64,000 nt of DNA from assembly GCF_000416235.1 (NCBI RefSeq), contig NZ_ATLO01000036.1, positions 102,290 to 166,289 on the forward strand. Reading direction: 5' to 3'. The translations under genes were made by a program, and so were the position numbers. Positions 45,432-54,184 of the stretch are shown in pieces. Position 1 is the first letter of the stretch. The number at the start of each line of letters is the position of its first letter. The notes under the pieces were generated by a model. The model saw only the letters and a list, made by a program, of their open reading frames with translations, searched no databases and was not told the origin of the DNA. This DNA comes from Pseudomonas sp. CFII64 (lineage in GTDB: Bacteria > Pseudomonadota > Gammaproteobacteria > Pseudomonadales > Pseudomonadaceae).

Positions 45432-46739
45432 TCAATTCATGTTGGGCAGGGTGGACAGCTGGAACTGCGCAGGGCGCGCGGTCTGTCGGCTGTCCAGTTG
45501 CTTGCCGGTCAGCACATGACCGATGGCCAGGCCGAGAAACAGATTGGCCACGGCGATTTCGAACATGTCCGTGGTCCAGCTGATCAGGCAGCAGCAGAAG
45601 GTGATTGCCAGCAACGCCCGGGCGATGCGCGAATCGTCATTGCTGAGGGCGAAGAACAACGGAACCTGCAGGGCGTACAGCAGCGGGCCGAACACCCCGA
45701 ACAATCCCCACAGGTACATGAAGGTGCTGTCCGAGCCGACCAAAAATTCGGTGCCGGGTACCGGGAAAATGATCACCGAGCTGCCGAACAACCCGAAACC
45801 TGCGCCGGTGTAGCCATAACCCAGCTTGGTCATGGCATCGACGACGTTGGGCCAGGTGTTGTTCAAGCGGTCATACAGTGACGACAGCGATGACCCGCCG
45901 CTGCTTACGGTGCGGGCGTCGAAGTCATACAGCAGGCCCATCAGCGGCAGCAGCATGCCGACCACCACGGCCACGATGCACGCGCCGCGAGTGGTCCAGC
46001 GCATGCGGGCAATCAGCAGCAGGCCCATGGTCAACATGTACCCGCCGGCTGGCGCCTTGCTGGTGGTCAGAACGATGCCGTACAGGGCGACAAGGCTCAG
46101 AGCCAGAATCAGCAGGCGCGAGCGCAGGAACATCGCGATGTACAGGCTGTAGATCGCGATCAGGATCGACAACGTATTGGAGACTCGGGCGAAACCGGCG
46201 CTGCGGTCCTCGTCGCCGACCGACCAGGTGGTGTTGGCGCTCAGCTGCGTCTCGCCAATGGCGTAGCTGTAACCCTTCCACGGCACCGTGGTGACTTTGT
46301 CCAGGGCGAGGCCGACAAAACACGCCACCAGGCATAGGCCGATGACCCACATCAGCAGCCGCCGGCGATGGATCAGGTGGTCGCTGCACACCATGCCGAA
46401 CAAAATCGGGCTGAGGGCGAACAGGGTGAAGGCGACGTTATTGAGCGTGGCGCCATGCAACATCGCCAGCACGGCGGAAATCACCAGCATCAGCAAACTC
46501 AGCCACACCACGCGACCGGCCTTGTAAGTGCGCAGCTCCAGAAGCAATAGAATCAGACAGGCAATTTTTGGCAGGTACAGCGCTGGCGAAAGTCCCGCCT
46601 GGTCGAGATAGAAACGCAACGCGCCGGAAAAAGTCTCGACCACAATCAGGCTGATAGCGGCCCAGACGATGGCCGTCGACTTATTGAAGGAAAGCATCGA
46701 CGCGTTATCGTCGGCCCTGTTCGCAGAGTTCAACATCAT
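45432..46739 (-). CDS. O-antigen ligase / Wzy-type polymerase-like membrane protein
   Basis: 435 residues from ATG 46739 (M-M-L-N-S-A-N-R). About eleven hydrophobic segments run the length of the protein, with a longer periplasmic loop at about 170-210 and another around 290-345 (SSLYDRLNNTWPNVVDAMTK). This topology fits WaaL/Wzy polymerases. It is the first gene of the operon with the PslG-like and OafA-like genes. Sequence alone does not separate ligase from polymerase. Confidence 0.78.
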   Translation of the reverse strand: MMLNSANRADDNASMLSFNKSTAIVWAAISLIVVETFSGALRFYLDQAGLSPALYLPKIACLILLLLELRTYKAGRVVWLSLLMLVISAVLAMLHGATLNNVAFTLFALSPILFGMVCSDHLIHRRRLLMWVIGLCLVACFVGLALDKVTTVPWKGYSYAIGETQLSANTTWSVGDEDRSAGFARVSNTLSILIAIYSLYIAMFLRSRLLILALSLVALYGIVLTTSKAPAGGYMLTMGLLLIARMRWTTRGACIVAVVVGMLLPLMGLLYDFDARTVSSGGSSLSSLYDRLNNTWPNVVDAMTKLGYGYTGAGFGLFGSSVIIFPVPGTEFLVGSDSTFMYLWGLFGVFGPLLYALQVPLFFALSNDDSRIARALLAITFCCCLISWTTDMFEIAVANLFLGLAIGHVLTGKQLDSRQTARPAQFQLSTLPNMN

Positions 46740-47074
46740 GTTTTCTGCCTCTGAAGCGCTTGTTGAGATTGAGCAATCGCCAACGCTACCGCCCATCGAC
46801 TGTCGAAAACGGTCAATAGAGGTATCAATCAGGATAGGAAAATGGCCGCTGAAGAAGGGTGCGGCATTCAGGTCTGGAGCGAACGCTCCAACTACGCGAC
46901 AAGGGCTATATCAGCCTGACTTGGAGAGACTGTCAATCTATTCGTCAAAAATTAATCAGATGCCGACAAGCGTAACAGTGTTAACCCGCTAACTTTTTGA
47001 ATTTATTGGGTGCTAGAAATTTGACGGTGTAAATAATCCTGAAACTGACACAGGTTATAGCGACCCTATAACGC
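46740..47074. other. Intergenic region upstream of the polymerase operon
   Basis: About 335 bp without a convincing gene. It is AT-richer than its surroundings, especially 46900-47070, and must hold the promoter of the leftward Wzy-like operon. No clear -10/-35 pair stands out. Confidence 0.5.
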
Positions 47075-47111
47075 AAAACGGCAAGTTCAGGTCACCCCGA
47101 ACTTGCCGTTT
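47075..47111 (-). terminator. opgD terminator
   Basis: AAAACGGCAAGTTC (47075-47088) pairs with GAACTTGCCGTTT (47099-47111); on the minus strand the stem ends in TTTTG. It lies 20 nt past the opgD stop. Confidence 0.82.
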
Positions 47112-47130
47112 GAAGCTTGAAACTTGCCGC

Positions 47131-48750
47131 TTACGGATACTTGCGTTTGTCAGCCATTGGCGGGAAGTACTGATACAGCCAGGTTTCACTCAGGGTGCGA
47201 TCCTGGGACTTGATGAACATGCGCATCTCGACTGGATCGGCACCCTCGTTGGTTGGATACCAGTCGAATGTCACGCGATAACCCTGGATATCCGGCAGTA
47301 CCAGAATGTTGAAATCCTGAACCTTGCCGTTGGACACCGTGACGATCGGCTCGATGGCCGTGCCTTCCGGCAAGCGTTCCAGACCGCCGCCATTGAAGTC
47401 CACCGCGAAGCGCCGTGCCCAGACTTCCGGATAATGCTCGCCCGGCGCCCAGCCTTCGATGAAGCCACCCATCCCGGAACGGGTTGCATGGACCTGCGCC
47501 AATGGCGTGCTCACCGGAGGCAGCGGGCTCCAGTACAGTTTGTAGCCAAAGTTGAGCGTTTCGCCGGCCTTGACCGGATCTTTCGGCGTCCAGAACACCA
47601 CGATGTTATCCATCGTCTCGCCGGTGGTGACGATCTCCACCAGATTCACCGAACCCTCGCCCCAAGGCGTGGTGGGCTCGACCCACAGGCTCGGGCGGCG
47701 GTGATACCAATCGACGGTGTCCTGGTAGCTGGTGAAATTATGATCAGTCTGCACCAGACCAAAACCCTTCGGATCTTTGTCGGCGAAGGCGTTGAATTGC
47801 AGTTTCGGCGGATTGTTCAGCGGCCGGCAGATCCACTCGCCGTTGCCGCGCCACATGGCCAGGCGATCCGAGTCGTGGATTTCCGGGTGGATGGTGTCGC
47901 ACATGCGGCGCTCATGGGTGCCGCAGCTGAACATGCTGGTCATCGGCGAAATACCCAGCTGAGCGATGTCGGTGCGCGCATTGACCGTGGCATCGATATT
48001 CATCACCACTTGCCCGGACTGGCAGTCGATATCGAAGCGATAGGCACCGGTCGCGCTCGGCGAATCCATCAGGGCATAGACCACGAAGCGGGTCGCGTTC
48101 TTGTCCGGAGTTTCAAACCAGAACTTGGTGAAGTCGGGGAATTCTTCCTGACGCGTCGAATACGTGTCGATGGCCAGGCCGCGCGCGGAAAGGCCGTATT
48201 GCTTGTTGCTGTCCACGGCGCGGAAATAGCTGGCGCCCAGGAACGACACCACGTCGTTGATGGCGATTTCCGGGGCCTTGAACAGCTTGAAGCCGGCAAA
48301 ACCCAGATCGCCCTTGACCAGCGACTTGTCGATGCCGCTGGACTCGTAATTGAACAGTTCGTGGCGGAAGTGGACTTCCCGCGCCTGCTTGGTCGTCGGG
48401 TCGACGCTGTACATGCGTACCGGCGTCTTGAAGCCCATGCCGACGTGGAAGAAATGCACGTCCAGCTGGCCTTTGACGTCGTGCCACAAGGAATGGCCGG
48501 CGTCATATTTGATGGCGTTGAACTGTTGCGGGGTCATGTTCGCCAACACGGGCGGCAGGACTTGCTTGTTGCTGACATAGCCACGGCCAGCGAGTTGTTT
48601 GGCGTGGGCTTTCAACGTATCGAAATCGAAGTTTTCGATCTCGCCATCGGCGGCGGCAGCAAAAGCACGTGCAACATAAAGCCCCGAGGCCGGCACGCTG
48701 CTGTAAGCCGCCAACGCCATGGATGCTTTAAGGAGATTCCTGCGATTCAT
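47131..48750 (-). CDS. opgD: Glucans biosynthesis protein D (periplasmic)
   Basis: 539 residues from ATG 48750, which puts a Tat signal peptide at the N-terminus (M-N-R-R-N-L-L-K-A-S then a hydrophobic stretch to ARAFA). The mature protein is an OpgG/OpgD beta-sandwich (MdoG family) that shapes osmoregulated periplasmic glucans. Recognisable blocks are FDFDTLKAHAKQLA, MYSVDPTTKQAREVHFRHE and RPSLWVEPTTPWGEGSVNLVEI. It is monocistronic. An upstream in-frame start (48789) would bury the Tat signal. Confidence 0.94.
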   Translation of the reverse strand: MNRRNLLKASMALAAYSSVPASGLYVARAFAAAADGEIENFDFDTLKAHAKQLAGRGYVSNKQVLPPVLANMTPQQFNAIKYDAGHSLWHDVKGQLDVHFFHVGMGFKTPVRMYSVDPTTKQAREVHFRHELFNYESSGIDKSLVKGDLGFAGFKLFKAPEIAINDVVSFLGASYFRAVDSNKQYGLSARGLAIDTYSTRQEEFPDFTKFWFETPDKNATRFVVYALMDSPSATGAYRFDIDCQSGQVVMNIDATVNARTDIAQLGISPMTSMFSCGTHERRMCDTIHPEIHDSDRLAMWRGNGEWICRPLNNPPKLQFNAFADKDPKGFGLVQTDHNFTSYQDTVDWYHRRPSLWVEPTTPWGEGSVNLVEIVTTGETMDNIVVFWTPKDPVKAGETLNFGYKLYWSPLPPVSTPLAQVHATRSGMGGFIEGWAPGEHYPEVWARRFAVDFNGGGLERLPEGTAIEPIVTVSNGKVQDFNILVLPDIQGYRVTFDWYPTNEGADPVEMRMFIKSQDRTLSETWLYQYFPPMADKRKYP

Positions 48751-49015
48751 AAGGTGAAGCCTCTGACTAGTGCTGTGCGTCCTGCACAAGAGAAATGCGC
48801 GCTACGACTCCTTGCTGAACGCCAAACTACCCACAACAGATAACAAACACAGCAACCGGTTCGAAAAAAACATAAATAATTACGATTTAGTTCCATTGGA
48901 TTGTATCAATGGCTGTCTGGGCCGGGCTTTGAGGCTATTTGTCGATTTACCGTTTTAGCGCCGTGACAGAATTTTCACAACGACGCCGGACACATCTTTA
49001 TCCTCTGCCCTATCG
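48751..49015. promoter_or_regulatory. opgD upstream region
   Basis: AT-rich, gene-free stretch (particularly 48840-48960) that must contain the opgD promoter, reading left. Together with the two repeats to 49190 it makes a 440-bp non-coding interval. Confidence 0.45.
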
Positions 49016-49042
49016 CCTTCGCGGCTAAAGCCGCTCCTACGG
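49016..49042. repeat. Single REP element
   Basis: CCTTCGCGGCTAAAGCCGCT followed by CCTACGG: a short palindromic core GCGGCTAAAGCCGC with the TCCTACG boundary, the same family as the adjacent REPIN. Confidence 0.8.
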
Positions 49043-49090
49043 ACGGTCAATCTTCAATTTACGGCGTTGAAATAAGGATGGAAAAACCTT

Positions 49091-49180
49091 CGTAGGACCG
49101 GCTTTAGCCGGGAGAGGGCCGGTACATTCTGAACATCTTTCGTCAGAAATGACGCTCTCCCGGCTAAAGCCGGTCCTACG
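49091..49180. repeat. REPIN downstream of the dihydrolipoyl dehydrogenase gene
   Basis: CGTAGGACCGGCTTTAGCCG (from 49091) is inverted at CGGCTAAAGCCGGTCCTACG (to 49180), with GGGAGAG / CTCTCCC inside. It forms a 90-bp cruciform-capable element 10 bp from the lpd stop and may serve as its terminator. It resembles the glmU-end REPIN with a different core. Confidence 0.88.
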
Positions 49181-49190
49181 CAGGTGGAAT

Positions 49191-50591
49191 CTACGACTGC
49201 GTCGGCAACCCAATCACACTCATTGCCGCCTGCCGCAACGCTTCGGAGCGCGTTGGGTGCGGGTGGCTGGTCAGGGCGATGTCTTCGGAAGACGCGGCAA
49301 ATTCCATCGCCACGCAGAACTCGCCGATCATTTCGCTGACGCTTGGGCCGACCAGATGCACGCCGAGGATTTCATCGGTGCGCTCGTCGGCCAGGACTTT
49401 GGCAAAGCCTTCGGTTTCGTGATTGACCTTGGCCCGACTGTTGGCGCTGAACGGGAACTTGCCGACTTTGTAGGCGCGGCCCTCGGCCTTGAGCTGCTCT
49501 TCGGTCTTGCCGACGCTGGCCAGTTCCGGACGGGTATAAATCACGTTGGGGATCAGGTTGTAATCGATCTCGCCCGCTTTGCCGACGATGCGCTCCACGC
49601 ACACCGAGGCTTCGTCTTCGGCCTTGTGGGCCAACATCGGACCGGACGTCACGTCACCTATCACCCAGATGCCTTCAGCTGCGGTGCGATGGCCCTTGTT
49701 TTCCAGCATGCCGCGCTTGTCCAACTCCAGGCCGACCGTTTCCAGCCCCAGGCCCTTGGTGAAAGGCCGACGTCCAATGGACACCAGCACGTAATCCGCT
49801 TCGATCAACTCAGCCTCGCCGCCCGCTGCCGGTTCGACGCTCAGGCTGACGCCTTTGTCCGAGGTTGTGGCGGTGGTCACTTTGGAGCTGAGCTTGAAGT
49901 TGATGCCCTGACGCGACAGCGCACGATGCAAGGTTTTGCCCGCTTCCAGATCGCTGCCGTGGGCGACGTGATCGAGAAATTCCACCACCGTCACCTGCGC
50001 GCCCAACCGCCGCCACACCGAACCCAGCTCCAGGCCGATCACGCCGGCGCCGATCACCACCAGATGCTTGGGCACTTCAGTCAGGGACAACGCGCCGGTG
50101 GAATCCAGAATGCGCAGGTTATCGATATCCACACCCGGTAACGGGGTCGGCTCGGAGCCGGTGGCAATGATGATGTCCTTGGCCTGCAGCTCGGTTTCGG
50201 CGCCATTGGCGTCGGTGACGATCACCTTGCCCGGCCCGGCGATCCGCCCCCAACCCTTGATCCATTCGGCTTTGTACTTGCGAAACAGAAACTCGATGCC
50301 CTTGGTCAGCGCCGTCACGCTTTCGCCTTTCTGTTTCATCATCTGCGCCAGATTCAGGGTCGGCGTGACCTCGATGCCCAGTTTGGCAAACTCTTCGCCG
50401 GTGGCCGCTTCATACAGTTCCGAGGCGTGCAGCAAGGCCTTGGAAGGGATGCAACCGACGTTCAGACAAGTCCCGCCCAGTGTTTCGCGGCCTTCGACAC
50501 AGGCCACGCTCAAGCCCAGCTGGCCCGCGCGAATGGCTGCGTTATAGCCGCCAGGGCCGCCGCCGATGATTACAACGTCATAACTGCTCAT
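49191..50591 (-). CDS. lpd: Dihydrolipoyl dehydrogenase (LPD-3-like)
   Basis: 466 residues from ATG 50591 (M-S-S-Y-D-V-V). FAD-binding motif IGGGPGGYNAAIRAGQLG, redox-active disulfide GGTCLNVGCIPSK, NAD motif VIGAGVIGLELGSVWRRLG and catalytic His-Glu pair HPHPTRSE are all present. It is a flavoprotein E3 that reoxidises dihydrolipoamide. No E1/E2 genes are nearby; P. putida has a similar separate E3 called LPD-3. It is monocistronic between two repeat-rich intervals. Confidence 0.95.
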   Translation of the reverse strand: MSSYDVVIIGGGPGGYNAAIRAGQLGLSVACVEGRETLGGTCLNVGCIPSKALLHASELYEAATGEEFAKLGIEVTPTLNLAQMMKQKGESVTALTKGIEFLFRKYKAEWIKGWGRIAGPGKVIVTDANGAETELQAKDIIIATGSEPTPLPGVDIDNLRILDSTGALSLTEVPKHLVVIGAGVIGLELGSVWRRLGAQVTVVEFLDHVAHGSDLEAGKTLHRALSRQGINFKLSSKVTTATTSDKGVSLSVEPAAGGEAELIEADYVLVSIGRRPFTKGLGLETVGLELDKRGMLENKGHRTAAEGIWVIGDVTSGPMLAHKAEDEASVCVERIVGKAGEIDYNLIPNVIYTRPELASVGKTEEQLKAEGRAYKVGKFPFSANSRAKVNHETEGFAKVLADERTDEILGVHLVGPSVSEMIGEFCVAMEFAASSEDIALTSHPHPTRSEALRQAAMSVIGLPTQS

Positions 50592-50689
50592 GCCCAAATG
50601 CTCCTGAAGTTGAGAATGGAGGGAAGCGTAGCTCGTGAGTCCGGAAACGGGTCGAGAGCGATTAGATTATGGTTGTAATATTTACAGCT

Positions 50690-50785
50690 ATAAGCGTCAA
50701 GCTGCAAGCTTCAAGCAGCAGCGATCGAATTCCGCTTTTGCTTGCAGCTTGCGCTTGCAGCTAGATGCTTGCCGCTTGCCGCTGC
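50690..50785. repeat. AAGCTGCAAGC-type repeat cluster between lpd and cdsA paralogue
   Basis: Imperfect repeats of an AAGCTGCAAGCTTCAAGC-like word and its inverse (TTGCTTGCAGCTTGCG, CTTGCAGC, CTTGCCGCTTGCCGC). They can fold, and may terminate the leftward ynb-like operon; lpd reads away from this interval. A shorter related word (TTGAAGCTTGAAACTTGCCG) ends at about 47130 by the opgD stop. Confidence 0.6.
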
Positions 50786-50786
50786 C

Positions 50787-51716
50787 TCACACCCACCAAT
50801 AACGAACCAGGTGAAAGAAGATCGGCGCGGCGAAGCAGACCGAGTCCAGGCGATCCAGCATGCCGCCGTGGCCTTCGATCATGTGCCCCCAATCCTTCAC
50901 ACCACGGTCGCGCTTGATCGCCGACATGACGATGCCACCCGCGAAACCGAGCAGGTTGATCAGCAGCGCGATCAACGCCGACTGCCAGGGATTGAACGGC
51001 GTGATCCACCACAGCGCACCGCCGATCAGCGAAGCCAGGGCGATGCCGCCGACGAAGCCTTCCACAGTCTTGGACGGCGACAGGTTCGGCGCGATCTTGC
51101 GCTTGCCGAACAACTTGCCGCAGACGTACTGCAACACGTCCGACAGCTGCACGACGATCACCAGATAAGCGATCAGCAGCAGATTGCGGCCTTCGTAACC
51201 GGGGATTTCCAGGGTCAGCAATGCGGGTACGTGGGACACGCAGAACACCGCGATCATCAAGCCCCACTGGACTTTCGACGCGCGCTCCAGAAAGTGCGTA
51301 CTGTCGCCGCCCAGAGACGCGAGGATCGGCAGCAGCAGGAACACGTAAACCGGAATGAAGATCGAAAACAGCCCGTACCAGCTCATGGCGATCAGCACGT
51401 ATTGCAGCGGCAGCGCCAGATAGAACGCGGCGACCAGCGCCGGGTAGTCGCTCTTGCGCGTGGGCGTCAGGGTCAGGAATTCGCGCAGCGCATAAAACGA
51501 CACGGCGTAGAACAGGATGATCACTGCGCTATAGCCCAGCGCGAAGGCGATGCCGATCACGATGACCATCACCCACCACGCGTTGATTCGCGCGTTGAGG
51601 TTGTCGATTACCGAATTCGGGCCGCCAGCCCGGCGTTTGAGAATGAACCCGATGGTGGAGGCCAGCAACAGAATCGCGCCGATCCCCATGAACAACATTT
51701 GCGTCTGGTTATCCAT
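50787..51716 (-). CDS. Phosphatidate cytidylyltransferase paralogue (YnbB-like CdsA)
   Basis: 309 residues from ATG 51716, which shares one base with the preceding stop. About eight membrane helices are present. The CDP-DAG synthase signature is complete: SAIKRDRGVKDWGHMIEGHG then GMLDRLD. This is a second CdsA, not the essential one of the lpx/dxr cluster, and it sits last in the operon with a CDP-alcohol phosphatidyltransferase. It should make CDP-diacylglycerol for that enzyme. Confidence 0.9.
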   Translation of the reverse strand: MDNQTQMLFMGIGAILLLASTIGFILKRRAGGPNSVIDNLNARINAWWVMVIVIGIAFALGYSAVIILFYAVSFYALREFLTLTPTRKSDYPALVAAFYLALPLQYVLIAMSWYGLFSIFIPVYVFLLLPILASLGGDSTHFLERASKVQWGLMIAVFCVSHVPALLTLEIPGYEGRNLLLIAYLVIVVQLSDVLQYVCGKLFGKRKIAPNLSPSKTVEGFVGGIALASLIGGALWWITPFNPWQSALIALLINLLGFAGGIVMSAIKRDRGVKDWGHMIEGHGGMLDRLDSVCFAAPIFFHLVRYWWV

Positions 51717-52336
51717 CAATGCTGCTCCGGTGCCAGGGCCAGCAGCGCTTCACGGCTGCGCAATAGAAACTGTTCTTTGAGTTCATCATTGCCCAACTGC
51801 AACGGCGTGCCGAAACTGGTTGTGCATAACAATGGCAGCGGCAACACGCGGCCCTTGGGCATGACGCGGTTCAGGTTGGCTATCCACACCGGGACCAGCT
51901 CAGCGTGTGGATAACTTTTCGCCAAGTGATACAGGCCGCTTTTAAAGGGCAGCAAGCCGTCCTCCAGATTGCGCGTGCCTTCGGGGAAGATGATCAGCGA
52001 GTCGCCGTTTTCCAGCGCTTCGAGCATCGGTTGCAGCGGATTGGCGTCTGGCGCCTTGCGCTGGCGATCGACCAGCACGCCATTGAACACGCGATTGATG
52101 ATGTAACGCCGCAGCGGACTGCTTTGCCAGTAATCCGCGCCCGCCACCGGCCGGGTCAGCTTGCGCAATGCGGGCGGCAGCGAAGCCCACAACAGCACGA
52201 AGTCGCCGTGGCTGCTGTGATTGGCGAAATAGATGCGCTGCACCGGTTCCGGCGTGCAACCCAGCCAGAGACTGCGCGCGCCAGTCACGCTTCGCGCGCC
52301 GGCAGTAATGATCGTCGCGACCAAAGGTTCGAACAT
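51716..52336 (-). CDS. Lysophospholipid acyltransferase (PlsC-like)
   Basis: 206 residues with the acyltransferase blocks NHSSHGDFVLLWASLP (H-X4-D) and FPEGTRN. It likely acylates glycerol-phosphate or lysophospholipid to feed the operon's CdsA-like enzyme. It overlaps the next gene by one base and lies 9 nt after the small membrane protein gene. Confidence 0.88.
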   Translation of the reverse strand: MFEPLVATIITAGARSVTGARSLWLGCTPEPVQRIYFANHSSHGDFVLLWASLPPALRKLTRPVAGADYWQSSPLRRYIINRVFNGVLVDRQRKAPDANPLQPMLEALENGDSLIIFPEGTRNLEDGLLPFKSGLYHLAKSYPHAELVPVWIANLNRVMPKGRVLPLPLLCTTSFGTPLQLGNDELKEQFLLRSREALLALAPEQH

Positions 52337-52345
52337 GGCGTTTCC

Positions 52346-52804
52346 TTATGATGCGGTGAAGGACAACCAAGGGAAGATCAGCATCGCGCCCAGCATCACC
52401 AACAGCTGGACAGCAACAAACAACAATTGTTGGCGCAGCAGCCGGAGCGCGCCCTTGCTGCGCAGCGCCCAGGATCGCCCGGATTTATCCACAGGCTGAA
52501 ACTGCAGCGCGACCAGCGCTTGATCGAGAGCAAAAGTGCGCTCGGCCAGCCGGGCTGCATCGTTGGCGACGGCCTGGAATAAATCGGCATCGAACGCGAC
52601 CCGCAGCGCGTAGTACTTTTCAATAAGGCCCAGCAGAACCACCGCCGCCGCCAGTATCAACAGCAATGGCATTATCGGAGTTATCAACAGCTGGAGCAGC
52701 CCGAATGCCAGGCCGAGCAATGTCAGCCCTGTGGACAAGTTATCCAGCGTCTGGCCGCGCCGCAGCAGACTGGCGACGATATGCAGCTGCATTTCAGATG
52801 ACAT
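52346..52804 (-). CDS. Small membrane protein of the ynb-like operon, function unknown
   Basis: 152 residues, not recognised. Helices are at about 24-60 (two hydrophobic stretches, TGLTLLGLAFGLLQLLITPI and LLLILAAAVVLLG) and at the C-terminus (about 125-148), separated by an amphipathic, Ala-rich cytoplasmic segment. The ATG at 52804 overlaps the previous stop by 11 nt, so it is a genuine operon member. A perfect DnaA-box 9-mer falls inside the gene. Confidence 0.7.
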   Translation of the reverse strand: MSSEMQLHIVASLLRRGQTLDNLSTGLTLLGLAFGLLQLLITPIMPLLLILAAAVVLLGLIEKYYALRVAFDADLFQAVANDAARLAERTFALDQALVALQFQPVDKSGRSWALRSKGALRLLRQQLLFVAVQLLVMLGAMLIFPWLSFTAS

Positions 52805-54182
52805 CGTTGAGTCCTGTGGTTATCAGGCCTGCAGGCGGAGACACTGTGTCAGGCGGATTGCTTTCGCGGGCAAGCCTCGCGCCTACGATTTCCTGCAAGG
52901 CTTCAACATGCGCGGCGCGCAAGACGACGCCCGGTCTCGCCTCACGGATGATCGCAATTGCGTTATCCACAGTCCCGGCACGGCCGCTGTGCAAAAGCCA
53001 GGCGGCAACTGCCGTGGCGCTGCGCGAATAACCCAGCGCGCAGCACACCAGCAACGGGCCTTGCTGGCGCAGGCGCTCAATAGCTTGGGCTGCAAGCAGG
53101 CAGGTCTGCGCGGTGGGCGCGACCAGATCCAGGGTCGGGATCGACTGATAGCCGCGTGGCCCCGGCTGTATCGCGATTTCTGCACACATATCCACAACCG
53201 CAGTGAATGGCTTTAGTTGCTCCCGATCAGGCAAGCGCCCCAGCCAGACGTTATCCACAACCTGATCGGGCTGCGGATGCTTGCGGGTCCACAGCCGCGA
53301 ATTGATCCAGGCACCGAGCAGATACGGCGCGAACAGCCCATACACCGCCGGACTGAGGCTGCCGTCCGGACGTTTCTGAAAACCTGCCGCGTCGAACAGC
53401 AGGTAATTCAGCGCGACCAACAGCAGCGAGCCTGCTGGCCAGGCCAGCCAAAGCCAGGCGCCGCCCAGTTTGAGGGCCGTTGCGCCCAGTAGCAGCGCGG
53501 CTAGTCCATAAATCGCCGTCAGCTTCAGGCGCTTCGGTCCCAGGCTGATACGCGCTGCAAGCAAAGGGCTGCGGCCTTCATCCGGCCATAGCCACACACA
53601 GAACCAACCGGCCAGCGCGCCTGTGGGTAAGTCGATAAAGTGATGTTGATAAGTGGTCAGCACCGAAATGCCGATCAGACTGAACCAGCCATGCAGCAAC
53701 CAGCGCCAGACCTGATGAAAGTTGCGCAAATAGCGGTCATAACAGACCCACAGCACGACCAACAGCGCGATATGCAGCGAAGGCGCCTGATTGAAGGGCT
53801 TGTCGAACCCCGCCAGCACGGCGAACAACCAGCCGAATACGCCGTCGAGCTCCGGACGCTCGAACGCGAAACGCAGCGGCCAGATCAGGAAGCAGCTCAC
53901 CGCAATCAATTGCGCGCTGAACAGGCGCAGGGCGTGAGTATCCAGTTGGCGACGCGTCAGGCACGCCAGCAGCGAGAAACCATAAAGCAGGTCGATGGAC
54001 CAATAGGGCACGATGGTCCAGGCCCAGAATGGCATATGCGCTTCCCAACCGAAGGCCAGGCTTGGCACGTCGCTGCGCTGTGCCGTCACCCAGGTGGCGA
54101 AGCCGTAGCTGGCGAAGAAGAACGGCGCCAGCGCCAGCAACCAGACCACGGCGCGCTTCCACAAACCGGCTTCGCGCAGCAT
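52794..54182 (-). CDS. PAP2 / dual-specificity phosphatase fusion (YnbD-like)
   Basis: 462 residues from ATG 54182 (M-L-R-E-A-G), chosen because it begins just after the previous stop; an ATG at 54227 would overlap that gene by about 40 nt. The N-terminal half is a multi-helix PAP2-type lipid phosphatase (PSLHIALLV near 131; TYQHHFIDLPTGALAG near 180). The C-terminal soluble half is a cysteine phosphatase with CALGYSR (C-X5-R) near residue 377. The E. coli relative is YnbD. The residue before the catalytic Cys is Cys and not His. Confidence 0.88.
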   Translation of the reverse strand: MLREAGLWKRAVVWLLALAPFFFASYGFATWVTAQRSDVPSLAFGWEAHMPFWAWTIVPYWSIDLLYGFSLLACLTRRQLDTHALRLFSAQLIAVSCFLIWPLRFAFERPELDGVFGWLFAVLAGFDKPFNQAPSLHIALLVVLWVCYDRYLRNFHQVWRWLLHGWFSLIGISVLTTYQHHFIDLPTGALAGWFCVWLWPDEGRSPLLAARISLGPKRLKLTAIYGLAALLLGATALKLGGAWLWLAWPAGSLLLVALNYLLFDAAGFQKRPDGSLSPAVYGLFAPYLLGAWINSRLWTRKHPQPDQVVDNVWLGRLPDREQLKPFTAVVDMCAEIAIQPGPRGYQSIPTLDLVAPTAQTCLLAAQAIERLRQQGPLLVCCALGYSRSATAVAAWLLHSGRAGTVDNAIAIIREARPGVVLRAAHVEALQEIVGARLARESNPPDTVSPPAGLITTGLNDVI

Positions 54183-54184
54183 CT

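Noticed and set aside
47110..48843. 577-residue open frame antisense to opgD
   Set aside because: A shadow of opgD; its His/Arg/Val-rich composition resembles no known protein.
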